Notes under the pieces: generated by a model
Databases searched by the model: none
Told to the model about the DNA's origin: nothing
Seen by the model: the letters and a program-made list of their open reading frames with translations, nothing else
NCBI GenBank assembly: GCA_963820415.1
Contig: CAWFZT010000011.1
Location: 62,001-126,000 of the forward strand
Reading direction: 5' to 3'
Length of the DNA stretch: 64,000 bases
Source: CAWFZT01 sp963820415
GTDB lineage: Bacteria > Chloroflexota > Anaerolineae > Anaerolineales > Anaerolineaceae
Part shown: positions 1 to 8,763 of the stretch, in pieces
How positions within the stretch are numbered: position 1 is the stretch's first letter
How the letters are laid out: each line of letters opens with the position of its first letter
Made by a program: the position numbers and the translations under genes

Positions 1-1
1 T

Positions 2-79
2 CAGGTAGAGCGCCTGATGGCCCAGGGTTACGAAATCCTGGAAGCCGCGGCGCGGGAGATCAATGCGCCGGAAAAATGA
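2..79 (+). CDS. C-terminal end of an unidentified protein (partial)
   Basis: An open frame enters from the left edge and stops at TGA 77-79. The visible 25 residues are charged and helix-like (Glu, Arg, Ala, Leu rich) with no recognisable motif. The function cannot be told from this fragment. The following bases to about 160 hold nothing I recognise. Confidence 0.4.
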   Translation, partial: QVERLMAQGYEILEAAAREINAPEK

Positions 80-161
80 TTTAGCTCTTTATTGGTTTCG
101 AGGAGTAACTGTTTAAAATTGGCTACGTTCTAAACAATCTTCTGATATGATAATTTAAGCT

Positions 162-629
162 CTATCGAAATATCGTTTTGCCTTGATAGCTGGCCCAGTC
201 TAGAACTTTTTGCCTACAGCATGGCATCATATTCTCAGGCATTTCTTCAGGTGTAAAGAAACCCCAATCAGCGACTTCACTTTCCTGGATAGTTATCTCA
301 TCAATCTTGCCCTCCATCAAGAAGAACAAAGTTAATTGCTGAATTCTTCCGCCATCTGGGATTTCAATGTCCCATTGGGAACTGCTGTACACGCCAATTA
401 AATCCCCCGCTCGTAGATTCAACCCAACCTCTTCCAATACTTCTCGATGGGCAGTTTCCCGAATAGTTTCCCCCAGTTCCTGCACACCACCGGGGATTCC
501 CCAAGGACGAGATAAATTATGCCGCTGAACGAGAAGGATTTTGCCATCTTTGACAATCGCTCCAACCGCGCCAGAGAGAATTATCTGTTCTTTTCCAACC
601 AGTTGATGTATTTTGGTAAAGTAGTCCAT
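162..629 (-). CDS. Nudix hydrolase
   Basis: A Nudix-family pyrophosphohydrolase of about 155 residues, which would hydrolyse a nucleoside-diphosphate-linked substrate. The Nudix box is complete (GGVQELGE, seven residues, then REVLEEVGL), so the metal-binding Glu residues are present. The substrate cannot be deduced; this subgroup is often annotated as ADP-ribose or (d)NTP pyrophosphatase. I chose the ATG at 629 because GAGGA lies at good distance before it. A TTG at 665 preceded by GGAGGTGA would add 12 residues and is also possible. It runs in the same direction as the rhamnosidase relic upstream and overlaps its end if the TTG is used. Confidence 0.85.
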   Translation of the reverse strand: MDYFTKIHQLVGKEQIILSGAVGAIVKDGKILLVQRHNLSRPWGIPGGVQELGETIRETAHREVLEEVGLNLRAGDLIGVYSSSQWDIEIPDGGRIQQLTLFFLMEGKIDEITIQESEVADWGFFTPEEMPENMMPCCRQKVLDWASYQGKTIFR

Positions 630-658
630 CGCTTTTTCCTCGATTTTACCTTCCGGTT

Positions 659-1265
659 TACTCAAAACTCACCTCCAGGCCTTCCATCAACTCATTCGGT
701 TCAAAGCGCAGCTCAACCCCTGCCGGAGCCTTCACGCTGACCAGCAGGCGCCCTTTTCCTTGCGCCAGCTTACCTCCAGCAGACCGCGTTCGGCGCAGAC
801 TGCCCCGCGCCCCCACTCCAGGTCACCCAGCCAGGGGCTGATCGTGTAAGCAGCCCCGCCGGCTTCGGCCTGGAGGATACCCAGCACGATCCGCGGCAGG
901 AAACGCAGCGGCGCTGAAGACCAGGCGTGGCAGTGCGATCGAGTGGGGAATCCGCCCGGATGGTCGCGGCTGGTGGGGAAGACCTCCCAGACGGTGGTTG
1001 CCCCGGCCGCCAGGTAAGGGGTCACGTCGATCTCATCGTACTGGAAGTGCTCGGGCCAACTGCGCCCTGGGCCGTCCGCTACCCACTCGCCGTTGACGAA
1101 CAGGCGGTAGGCGTCGTCCACGGCGATCTTGAGGCTGCCGGACGGTACTTCGCCGGACGGCGCCAGGCGGAAGGTCTTGCGGGCCAGGATGACCTGGTGA
1201 TAAGGGGTATAAGAATCCTAGCAGCGCCAGATCCAGAAGGCGGATAAAGAAGGGGAAGAAGGCAT
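659..1265 (-). pseudogene. alpha-L-rhamnosidase (GH78-like) relic
   Basis: Only the two ends of a glycoside hydrolase remain. The N-terminal part has the carbohydrate-binding-like YRLFVNGEW and YDEIDVTPYL motifs. It is followed directly by the C-terminal segment of the catalytic barrel (SHCHAWSSAPLRFL) and the last beta domain. The whole central catalytic region, several hundred residues in the family, is missing. There is also an in-frame TAG at 1218-1220 after the SAFWIW motif and a one-base shift near 755. After the shift the last frame (LLVSVKAPAG onward) ends at 659. The gene is clearly dead. Identification rests on recognition of family motifs and is inference. Confidence 0.7.
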
Positions 1266-1340
1266 GGCACGCTCCGCGTCCAAGGGATGGGATGAATTGA
1301 TTATACGCCTACACTTGAAGCGGCCTGGTCGCGTAATTCT

Positions 1341-1348
1341 TGTATAAT
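1341..1348 (+). promoter_or_regulatory. -10 element before the kinase gene
   Basis: TATAAT at 1343-1348 is directly preceded by TG, about 32 bases before the kinase ATG. The best -35-like hexamer (TTGAAG, 1315-1320) is too far away (22 bases), so this is a tentative promoter. Confidence 0.35.
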
Positions 1349-1379
1349 AGAGGCATCCTTTCGCTTTGCGGGGAGCGAG

Positions 1380-3452
1380 ATGCCTGATTATTCCGGCCAG
1401 TCGATTGGACGATATCACATCATCGAGCCGCTCGGTCAGGGCGGCATGGCGACGGTTTACCGCGCCTTTGACACGCGCCTGGAGTGCGACGTGGCGGTCA
1501 AGTTTATTCGCATGGATCAAGTGACGCCGGCGGAAGTGGAAAAGACGCTCAAGCGCTTCGAACGGGAAGCTAAAGAAGTAGCGCGACTAACCCACCCCAA
1601 CATTGTCAAAGTGACAGATTACGGTGAATATAATGGCACACCCTACCTGGTAATGCCCTACCTGCCAGGAGGGACACTCAAGCAGTTCGCTGGCAAATCG
1701 ATGCCCTACGAGCAGGCAGCGAGGCTGCTGGCACCGGTAGCCAGAGCTCTAGAAGCCGCACATCAGAAAAATCTTATTCATCGTGATATCAAACCTGGCA
1801 ATATTTTGCTCACCGAGGGCGGCCAGCCGATGGTTTCGGATTTCGGTATCGCCAAGATCCTTGGCCTGGAGGGCGGCAACACGCTGACCAGCACCAACGT
1901 AGCTATCGGTACGCCGGAATACATGGCGCCGGAGCAGTGGTTCAACCAGATTTCGCCGCAGAGTGACATTTACTCGCTGGCGGTGGTGTTCTACGAGCTG
2001 GTGACGGGACGGAAGCCTTACACAGCGGATACCCCGGCAGCGATATTTCTAAAACAGTCTAACGACCCGCTGCCCCGCCCGCGCAGCTTTGTGCCCGGCC
2101 TGCCTGAAGAGGTGGAAAAGGTGCTCTACAAGGCGCTGGCCAAGAAGCCGGAGGAGCGCTACGCCAGCATGGGCGAGTTTGCCGCGGCGCTGGAAGGGCT
2201 GTCCGGTTTGGGTAAACTGGCCCAGCCGCAGGCGCAGGTTTTCGAGACCGTGAGCGCACGTCCGGAAGCGCCTGCGGCTGCCCCGAAACCGCCGGAGCCG
2301 GAGGTTTTTAGGACGGAGGAAACGGGGCATGGAATGCCCGTCTCGCCGCCAGCAGAGAGCAGCAGTATTCCGGTCAGTCTCCCACAAAAAGCTGCTTCAG
2401 ACAAGCCCTCTATAAGGGGGTGGGTATGGGCAGCAGTTGGGGCTACCGTGCTGGTTGGGCTGGTGGGGCTGGTTGGGGTGTTGGCTTTGATCGGGTGGGC
2501 AGTCAGTAAAAAACCCTCCAGCCTGCCAGCCACGCAGACTTTGCAGGGACTGGCCGTACGACAGCCAACGGCTACAACAGTGCCGTCCATGTCGCCTATG
2601 CCGCCAACATCAACCATGACAATAGCACCAACGCCTACCATGATACCTAAACCAACACAGACTGAGACCCCGGCGGCGACTGCTACGCAACGCCCGACGC
2701 TGATGCCCTTGCCTAAGATCATCTCAACTAAGATATCTCCCAAGGATGGTATGGTGATGGTGAACGTGCCGGCGGGCGAGTTCCTGATGGGCTCGAACAA
2801 TGCTATAGATAACCAGGCTTATAGTGATGAACTGCCGCAGCATACGGTCTACCTGGACTCCTTCTGGATCGACAATACCGAGGTGACTAACGCCCAGTAT
2901 GCCCGGTGCGTAGGAGTTGGCCAGTGTACTCCACCGTATAAGACCCGCTCGTCTACCCACCCTTCCTATTACGGGGATAACCAGTATGCCAACTACCCGG
3001 TGGTTTACGTGGACTGGAACCAGGCGCAGATGTACTGCACCTGGGCCGGGCGGCGGCTGCCATCGGAGGCGGAGTGGGAGAAGGCTGCAAGGGGAACAGA
3101 CGGGCGCATTTACCCGTGGGGAGACACTGCGCCGGACCAAAGTCTGCTGAACTATAATCAAAATAAAGGCGACACAACCGCAGTGGGCAGCTATCCCTCC
3201 GGCGCCAGCCCGTATGGGGTGTTGGACATGGCCGGGAACGTGTGGGAGTGGGTGAACGACTGGTACAGCAATAGCTATTACCAGCACTCGCCTGCCAGGA
3301 ACCCGACTGGGCCGGATTCGGGGACTTCCCGCGTGTTGCGAGGTGGTTCCTGGGACCGCGATGACAGGCACGTTCGCTCTGCCGGTCGGTACGCAAACTA
3401 TCCCGAATACTGGTACAACTACCTCGGATTCCGGTGTGCTACCTCACCTTAG
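1380..3452 (+). CDS. Membrane Ser/Thr protein kinase fused to an FGE-sulfatase domain
   Basis: A 690-residue receptor-like protein. Residues 1-270 are a PknB-type kinase: glycine loop GQGGMATVY (19-27), Lys41, HRDIKPGN (134-141), DFG (154-156) and GTPEYMAPE (177-185), so it should be active. One hydrophobic segment lies near 348-373. After it comes a Thr/Pro-rich linker to about 450 and an extracytoplasmic domain of the formylglycine-generating-enzyme/SUMF1 fold to the end (PAGEFLMGS, RRLPSEAEWEKAARG, GNVWEW, LRGGSW). In kinases such domains are usually sensory or binding modules rather than true FGE enzymes; that is family knowledge. The ATG is preceded by GGGGAG. It is a single gene facing the convergent acylation cluster. 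Confidence 0.93.
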   Translation: MPDYSGQSIGRYHIIEPLGQGGMATVYRAFDTRLECDVAVKFIRMDQVTPAEVEKTLKRFEREAKEVARLTHPNIVKVTDYGEYNGTPYLVMPYLPGGTLKQFAGKSMPYEQAARLLAPVARALEAAHQKNLIHRDIKPGNILLTEGGQPMVSDFGIAKILGLEGGNTLTSTNVAIGTPEYMAPEQWFNQISPQSDIYSLAVVFYELVTGRKPYTADTPAAIFLKQSNDPLPRPRSFVPGLPEEVEKVLYKALAKKPEERYASMGEFAAALEGLSGLGKLAQPQAQVFETVSARPEAPAAAPKPPEPEVFRTEETGHGMPVSPPAESSSIPVSLPQKAASDKPSIRGWVWAAVGATVLVGLVGLVGVLALIGWAVSKKPSSLPATQTLQGLAVRQPTATTVPSMSPMPPTSTMTIAPTPTMIPKPTQTETPAATATQRPTLMPLPKIISTKISPKDGMVMVNVPAGEFLMGSNNAIDNQAYSDELPQHTVYLDSFWIDNTEVTNAQYARCVGVGQCTPPYKTRSSTHPSYYGDNQYANYPVVYVDWNQAQMYCTWAGRRLPSEAEWEKAARGTDGRIYPWGDTAPDQSLLNYNQNKGDTTAVGSYPSGASPYGVLDMAGNVWEWVNDWYSNSYYQHSPARNPTGPDSGTSRVLRGGSWDRDDRHVRSAGRYANYPEYWYNYLGFRCATSP

Positions 3453-3521
3453 TTCTAATTTGCTGGTTTCTGATCTTCTGATATTCTGGGAGTACTGCGC
3501 GAAACGGCCTGATACACGTTA

Positions 3522-3587
3522 GGGGCGAAGCAGGCGGAGTGAAACACCGTCTTTTCAAGGCGAACACCCTTTCCGCCTGCTTCGCCC
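3522..3587. terminator. Inverted repeat between convergent genes
   Basis: Arms of 16 bases (GGGCGAAGCAGGCGGA at 3523-3538 and its complement at 3572-3587) flank a 33-base loop. It lies between the ends of the kinase gene and the pantothenate kinase gene. It could end both transcripts, although there is no clear T-tract, or be a dispersed repeat. Confidence 0.5.
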
Positions 3588-3599
3588 TTACATTCCAAT

Positions 3600-4403
3600 C
3601 TACATTTCTTCCATGTTAACCAGCGCCCCCATCGCCGTGCCCGTGCCCGGGTTGGGCGGGATGATAATGTTCGCCCCGTAAAAACCGGCTACCTCATCAA
3701 GCACTTTGCGCACGGAAAGCAGGTCCACCAGGTGCCCGGTGACCACAATCGTCTCCAGGCCCTCGGCGTGGGCGGCGTTAATGGCGATCACGGCGATTAC
3801 CTGGCCGACCAGGCGCACCAGCCCGGCGGCGACGTCTTGTGGTGTTGGAGAAACCCCTGCCTGCGCCACCCGGCCAAAGTTGACCGCGTTGGCGTTGAGC
3901 GGCAGGCGCCCCACCGCCGCCCCAACCGCCTCGACCAGGGTCAGGTCGACGTGGTTGGCGTTGCCCTGCAGGGCCAGCCGGTCGATCTCCAGCGGGTCGG
4001 TCTCGCCCAGCAGCAGGCGTCCCAACCCCTGCAGCGTGCCGCCCCCCACGGCGCTGCCGGTGACGTGGGCGGCCGTGCGCCCACGCGCGGCTACCATGGC
4101 GGTGCCCGAGCCGCCGCTGACCACCAGGGCCTCTTCCAGGTCGGATAGGTACAGCCCGCCCCGCCCGATGGCGGCCACTTCGCTGATCTTGACCAGGCGC
4201 GTGCCGCCCACCTGGTCAGGCAGCAGGCGGTACTGCCCACCCGTCACCGCAGCCCGTTCGAGCGGGCCAAAGCGCTCCAGCAGCGCCTCGAACTGCTCCA
4301 GCACCGGCCGGCTGGTGTTGGGCAGGCAGGTATGCTCCAGCTCGCTGCCGCGGCGCAGGAGGATGTCGATATTCGAGATGCCAAGATCGAAAGAGGCGGA
4401 CAT
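3600..4403 (-). CDS. coaW: Type II pantothenate kinase
   Basis: An ASKHA-fold kinase of about 267 residues that phosphorylates pantothenate, the first step of coenzyme A synthesis. The N-terminal phosphate-binding segment FDLGISNIDI, the glycine-rich GGGTLQGLGRLLL, and the C-terminal PGTGTAMGAL fit type II (fumble/CoaW-like) enzymes. An upstream TTG (4418) would add five residues. It is the last gene of the long minus-strand cluster, 21-36 bases after the acyl-AMP ligase. Next to an acyl carrier protein, it may supply CoA for the 4'-phosphopantetheine arm, although it could equally be a housekeeping gene parked there. Confidence 0.8.
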   Translation of the reverse strand: MSASFDLGISNIDILLRRGSELEHTCLPNTSRPVLEQFEALLERFGPLERAAVTGGQYRLLPDQVGGTRLVKISEVAAIGRGGLYLSDLEEALVVSGGSGTAMVAARGRTAAHVTGSAVGGGTLQGLGRLLLGETDPLEIDRLALQGNANHVDLTLVEAVGAAVGRLPLNANAVNFGRVAQAGVSPTPQDVAAGLVRLVGQVIAVIAINAAHAEGLETIVVTGHLVDLLSVRKVLDEVAGFYGANIIIPPNPGTGTAMGALVNMEEM

Positions 4404-4439
4404 GGGAGTAATTATCAATCTTTACTCAGCAATCAGCAA

Positions 4440-6119
4440 TCACAAATCCGCAATCTCTTTGATATATTTGTCGCGGTTGGCCAGGCGGGCGGTTTTGCCG
4501 GAGGAGGTCTTGGCGATCCAGTGTGGGCCGGTGAGGTAAACGTTGCGCAGCGTCACGGCTGAGCCGCGCGTCACCGTCTGGCGAATCGAGGCAGCAATCT
4601 GCTGGCGTTCCTCTTCGGCTTCGGTGTCCACTTCGGCCACGATGACCACATCTTCGGTGCCGGCTTCCTCATTGAACACGCCAAAGGCCACCACCCGCCC
4701 CGGATGCACCCCTTCGACCTCCATGGCCAGCGTCTCCAGGTCCTGCGGGTAGATATTCTTGCCGCCCACGATGATCAGGTCCTTCTTGCGCCCGCTGACG
4801 TACACCTCGCCATCCACCATGTAACCGTAATCGCCGGTCAGGTACCAGCCGTCGCGGAAAGCCTGCTCGGTGGCGTCCGGGCGGTGATAGTAACCGGCCA
4901 ACATGCAGTTGCTGCGCAGGGCCACCTCACCCACGCCGCGCTCAGGCAGCCGGCGGCCGTCATCCGCCACCACCTTGACCTGCGTGCCGCGCACCGGTCG
5001 GCCGGCCGAGAGCATCTTGATTGACGGTCGACCGGGCGAGGCCGGACGCGCCTGGCGCTCGATCTGGAAGGCGTCCCGGTCGATCTCGTCCACCGTCACC
5101 GGACTGTCCAGGCCGCCCTGCGTGACGGCAAAGACATTCTCGGCCATAGCGTAGCAGGTGGCCAGCGCTGCGGGGCGCAGCCCGTAAAGGCGGAAGCGTT
5201 CGAGGAAAGCCTGGTGGCTGGCGTAGCGCATCGGCTCCGAGCAGTTGCTGATGGCGCGCCAGCTCGACAGGTCCACCCCCGCCAGGTCACGCTCGCGGAT
5301 CTTCTGAGTGCAGAAATTGTAAGCAAAATTGGGCAGCCAGGACAGCGTGCCTTTGTAACGCGAGACGGCTTGCAGCAGCTTATAGGGGGCGCGCACCCAC
5401 TCGAAGGGCGACATAAGCACCAGCGGGACGCCCCACAGGATAGGCATCAAGAAGCCAGCGATCAGGCCCATGTCATGGTAGAGCGGCAGCCAGGAGACGA
5501 TCACGTCTTCGGGGACCAGGCGCAGGGCCTGGCTGTAGCTTTCGAGCTGGTTGAAGACGGCCTGGTGGGTGAGCGCCACGCCCTTCTGCAGGCCGGTGGT
5601 GCCGGAGGAGTGCTGCAGCAGGACAATATCCTGCGGCGAGCGGCGCATCCCGCCCAGGGCGGTAAAATCCGGATCGAGTGGAGCGCCAATTTTATCCGAG
5701 ACGATCACTGTATGTACGGAAGAACCTGGCTGGAGGGCGGCGTGCACCTCGGATGCGAAATCCGGGTAGGTGACGATGGCGGAGGGCTGGGTAATGGCCA
5801 CCAGCGCCGCCAAATCGGCGCGGTAGCGCTCGGGCAGCAGCTTTTCGGTCAGGAAGGGCATGATGGAAGGGATGGCTCCGTGTAGGATCGCCCCAAAGAA
5901 GGCATAGATCAATTCGTAGCCGTGCTGGAGGATCAGCACCACCACCTCGCCCGGTTGGACGCCGTGCTGCTCGAGGGCCCGGGCGTAAGCCGCCGCCCCC
6001 TTCAAGAGCTGGCGGTAAGTCAACGGCCGGTCGGGCTGCCCGCTCAGCAGCACGTACAGCGCCACCCGCTGCGGCTCTTTTTCGTAGAAATTTTTCAGCA
6101 GGTCGGAAAAAGTCGGCAT
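4440..6119 (-). CDS. FAAL-like acyl-AMP ligase
   Basis: An ANL-superfamily adenylating enzyme of 559 residues. The ATP motif HSSGTTGLQKGV, the YAMAEN motif, YLTGDYGYM, the hinge SGRKKDLIIVGGKNIYP and the C-terminal catalytic Lys region IAKTSSGKTAR are intact. The overall pattern resembles fatty acyl-AMP ligases, which load acyl groups onto carrier proteins, more than CoA ligases. It starts two bases after the acyl carrier protein stop codon, so the carrier is its likely acceptor. The acyl substrate is unknown. In the proposed Dlt-like system it takes the place of DltA. It is not DltA-like enough for me to claim a D-alanine substrate. Confidence 0.88.
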   Translation of the reverse strand: MPTFSDLLKNFYEKEPQRVALYVLLSGQPDRPLTYRQLLKGAAAYARALEQHGVQPGEVVVLILQHGYELIYAFFGAILHGAIPSIMPFLTEKLLPERYRADLAALVAITQPSAIVTYPDFASEVHAALQPGSSVHTVIVSDKIGAPLDPDFTALGGMRRSPQDIVLLQHSSGTTGLQKGVALTHQAVFNQLESYSQALRLVPEDVIVSWLPLYHDMGLIAGFLMPILWGVPLVLMSPFEWVRAPYKLLQAVSRYKGTLSWLPNFAYNFCTQKIRERDLAGVDLSSWRAISNCSEPMRYASHQAFLERFRLYGLRPAALATCYAMAENVFAVTQGGLDSPVTVDEIDRDAFQIERQARPASPGRPSIKMLSAGRPVRGTQVKVVADDGRRLPERGVGEVALRSNCMLAGYYHRPDATEQAFRDGWYLTGDYGYMVDGEVYVSGRKKDLIIVGGKNIYPQDLETLAMEVEGVHPGRVVAFGVFNEEAGTEDVVIVAEVDTEAEEERQQIAASIRQTVTRGSAVTLRNVYLTGPHWIAKTSSGKTARLANRDKYIKEIADL

Positions 6120-6121
6120 GG

Positions 6122-6370
6122 TCAGGCCTGGCGGGCGCGGATCAGCTCCGCCAGTTGGTTAAGCGTGTCGAAGGTCTCGGCGTTCAGCTCGGAATCGCCG
6201 ATGCGCACGCCGTAGGTATCCTCGACCAGCAGGGCCACGTCCACCAGGCTGAACGAATCGATCACGCCGCTGGAAATGAGCGGCTCATCCGGCTTGAGGG
6301 TGCGCTTGGGCTGCTTGAGGATCTTGGCGGCGATGTGCTGCGCCAGGACAGGTACGATATCGTCGGTCAT
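6122..6370 (-). CDS. Acyl carrier protein
   Basis: An 82-residue carrier protein. The phosphopantetheine attachment Ser lies in VIDSFSLVD (Ser39), and the flanking helices have ACP-like acidic and hydrophobic spacing. GGAG sits five bases before the ATG at 6370. An open frame continues upstream but reads through dispersed-repeat sequence, so the ATG at 6370 is preferred. The stop is followed after two bases by the acyl-AMP ligase start, so the pair is co-translated. The expected role is to hold an acyl thioester for the MBOAT protein, as DltC does in D-alanylation; that role is inference from context. Confidence 0.9.
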   Translation of the reverse strand: MTDDIVPVLAQHIAAKILKQPKRTLKPDEPLISSGVIDSFSLVDVALLVEDTYGVRIGDSELNAETFDTLNQLAELIRARQA

Positions 6371-6390
6371 GCTAACTCCAAAGAAAGAGA

Positions 6391-6581
6391 TTTCACCGCA
6401 AAGACACAAAGATCGCAAAGAGGACAAAGAGGAAGAGGAAGAGGAAAAAAGAAAAATAAAGTTTTGCTACAAAGACAAAAAGTCCGCGAATTATTAAAAA
6501 GATCTTTCTTTGGTTTTTAATAAAATTTTTCTTTGTGCCCTTTGTGACTTTGCGGTGAAATTTCCGTGACTTTGTGGTGAA
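6391..6581. repeat. Inverted pair of dispersed ACCGCAAAGACACAAAG-type repeats
   Basis: TTTCACCGCAAAGACACAAAG near 6391 and its near-complement around 6529-6581 (CTTTGTGACTTTGCGGTGAA) bracket an AT-rich middle. This sequence type is dispersed in many environmental bacterial genomes. It fills the gap between the SGNH-propeller gene and the acyl carrier protein gene. Confidence 0.65.
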
Positions 6582-8763
6582 TCATCTTATCCAGAAAATA
6601 TTGGTCAGGCTGATGAAGTCGTTGTTGGACAGGCCTATTTTATCATCCAATTGGGTAACCTTGTTGGTCGCCAGGTCGAGCAGGCGGAAGGCCAGGCTGT
6701 ACTGGTTGTAGATTTGCAGGGTCGAGGTCAGCAGCAGGCGCCGGCCATCCGGCGACCAGGTGACCTGCGGCTCCAACCCGCTGGTAAAGGTCAGCTCGCG
6801 CGTGCCGTAGGCGGGCAGGCCGAGCAGCACGTTGCGGATTTTCTCCCAGGCGCCGGTGTAGCTGTCGCGCTGCAGGATTTGCAGGGCCAACTGCTTCCCG
6901 TCCGGCGACCAGGCATAGTTCAACAGGCGGTAATCGGCAGCCGTGCCGCCCAGGTCGACCTTGCGGTCAGTCTTGCGGTCCAGGCGGGCGACGAACAGGC
7001 TGCTTTTGTTCTGGGCGTCGCTGCGGGTATAGGCAAAGTAATTGCCGGCCGGCGAGAAGGCCGGGCTGCGCACGTCGGCCAGCTCCTGCGGTGGGGCGCC
7101 ATCCAGGGTCGAGACCCACACCGGCGGCGGCGCGGCGCAGCCTTCCAGGCTGCAGGGGCCCTGTCCCCAGTATAGATGAGTTCGCGTCCGGCGAAACGTA
7201 CAGTTCAACCGGGCTGGACTGTGTCGGGGTCAGGCGCGTCCACGTATCGGCGGCACCAAGGTCCACCCCCACAGAACGGGGGTTATCCACCCCCACAGAA
7301 CGGGGGTTATCCACCCCCACAGATCGGGGGTTATCCACCTGCCAAAGGGCCGGTGAGCCGTCGCGACTGTCGATCACCGCCAAGGTCTGCCCTTCGGCCA
7401 GCCAGGCAGCGCCCTGCTGCCCGGCCGGGTAAAAGGTGTGCGTCAGCAGGGTTGGGCTGGAGCCGTCCAGGGCTACCAGGTACAGGTCAGTGTCGTGGTT
7501 GACCAGCAGCGCCTGCCCGTTCGCGGCAGCGGCCTGCAGCTTGAAGCCCGCCCCAATCACCTGCGTGCGCTGGAAAGTCTGGGGGTCGAAGGCGTAGATG
7601 CCCTGGTAGCTGGTCTGGCTGCCTGAGCGCTGCTCGACGGTGAAGACCAGCTTGCCCGCCAGCGATCCGGGAGTGAGCGCCACTGGCAGGGCGGCGGTGG
7701 GTTGGGCGACCGGCGTGGCCGCTGGCGCAGTGAGGGTGACTGTGGGCGCTTCAACCCCCGCAACGCCGCGCCAGACCGCATCCAGCGCCTGCAGGGCGGT
7801 CAGCGAGCGCACCGGCCAGGCCAGGTCCTCGGAGATGTGGAAACCGTCGTTACGCACCGGGTCCATGCCGTGATAAGGTAGCGGCTGCACCGCCCGCCAG
7901 AAATTCCACAGCGGCAGGTCGTATTCGTAAGCCAGCCTGGCGGTCGCCAGGTTGAGGCTGTTATCGCCTTCCACGTTGTCGGCCTTGGTGGAGAGGATCG
8001 GCACGGCGCCGTGGGCGATGGAAAAATCGATGATTTTGCGCATGTAGTCGACGTAGCGCTGGGTAGTGCGCCCCTGCCACCACACCTCCAGGCTGATGAT
8101 CACAAAACTGGGCCGGTGTGCGCGCACTTCGCACTCCAGCGGCGTCTCGCCTGCCTGGCAGGACGGGTCGGCCCACATCGGCGAGAGCACCGAGGCGGCG
8201 TTGAAGCCGCCTTTGACCGCCATGCCGTCCCGGTTGAACGAGCCGGTGAACTGGTCGATGGTCTTCTGCAGGGCGGCCGCCTGGTCAGCCGGCAACTGGT
8301 AGCGCCCTGGTTGGTCGAACATACCCATCAGGGCTTCCTTGATGCTCTGGCAGTCGCCGATTTTGGAGAAGGCGTGCGGGTCCACCCCCTGGGCCAGGCC
8401 CTGCAGGTAGATCTGGCGGGCGCGCCCGGTGGCCTGCGGCACTACCGGCCAATCCTGCCAGTCTTCGGGAGGGAGGCGGGTGTCTGGGGTAGCCGAAAGG
8501 GTGGGCGTGGCCTGGGAATTAATGCCCAGGCTGGATGGGGTATCCGTCAAGGTCGTCCCGGTTTGGGTAGAGAGCGGCAGCGGGCTGGGGGAGGAAGGCA
8601 AAGCGCCGGTCGGGGCAGTGGGTAGCGGCGCAGTCGGGTCCGCCGGAAGCTGAGTCGCCGGGGCCAGCGCCTGCGTTACGGGCGCGGTGCAGCCCGTCAG
8701 GAGGACGAACATGGATAAATATGAAACAATTCTTAGAAGCAGCTCATAGAGATTATTTCTCAT
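6582..8763 (-). pseudogene. SGNH-type lipoprotein with C-terminal beta-propeller (one frameshift)
   Basis: A secreted lipoprotein of about 727 residues if one shift near 7172-7176 is corrected. It has a signal peptide with lipobox LLTGC, then a Thr/Pro-rich linker. An SGNH-like domain follows (FSKIGDCQS at block I, and NDGFH with Asp-x-x-His at block V). The C-terminal part is TolB/WD40-like (repeats ending in SPDGKQLAL and SPDGRRLLL). The block III Gly-x-Asn-Asp motif of its paralogue is absent. Three eight-residue VDNPRSVG repeats, encoded by a 24-bp DNA repeat, sit in frame in the propeller. It overlaps the previous SGNH gene by ATGA. It is broken as given, but possibly by a sequencing indel. 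Confidence 0.75.
7263..7338. repeat. Triple 24-bp CCCC/GGGG palindromic element, in frame
   Basis: Three head-to-tail 24-bp units (core CCCCCACAGAACGGGGGTTAT; the third has AGATC) lie inside the propeller part of the SGNH gene. Because the unit is a multiple of three, the reading frame survives and codes VDNPRSVG three times. The core is shared with single and triple copies elsewhere in the window. Confidence 0.9.

Noticed and set aside
2455..2860. Thr/Pro-rich linkers in several proteins as repeats of interest
   Set aside because: Ordinary linkers between membrane anchor and surface domain, common in this group of bacteria.
2159..3396. Long minus-strand frames under the kinase gene
   Set aside because: Low-complexity antisense shadows of the linker and FGE domain with no start signals.
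4440..6370. Ligase and carrier as a true dltA/dltC pair
   Set aside because: The ligase reads FAAL-like rather than as a D-alanine ligase; only the pathway logic is Dlt-like.
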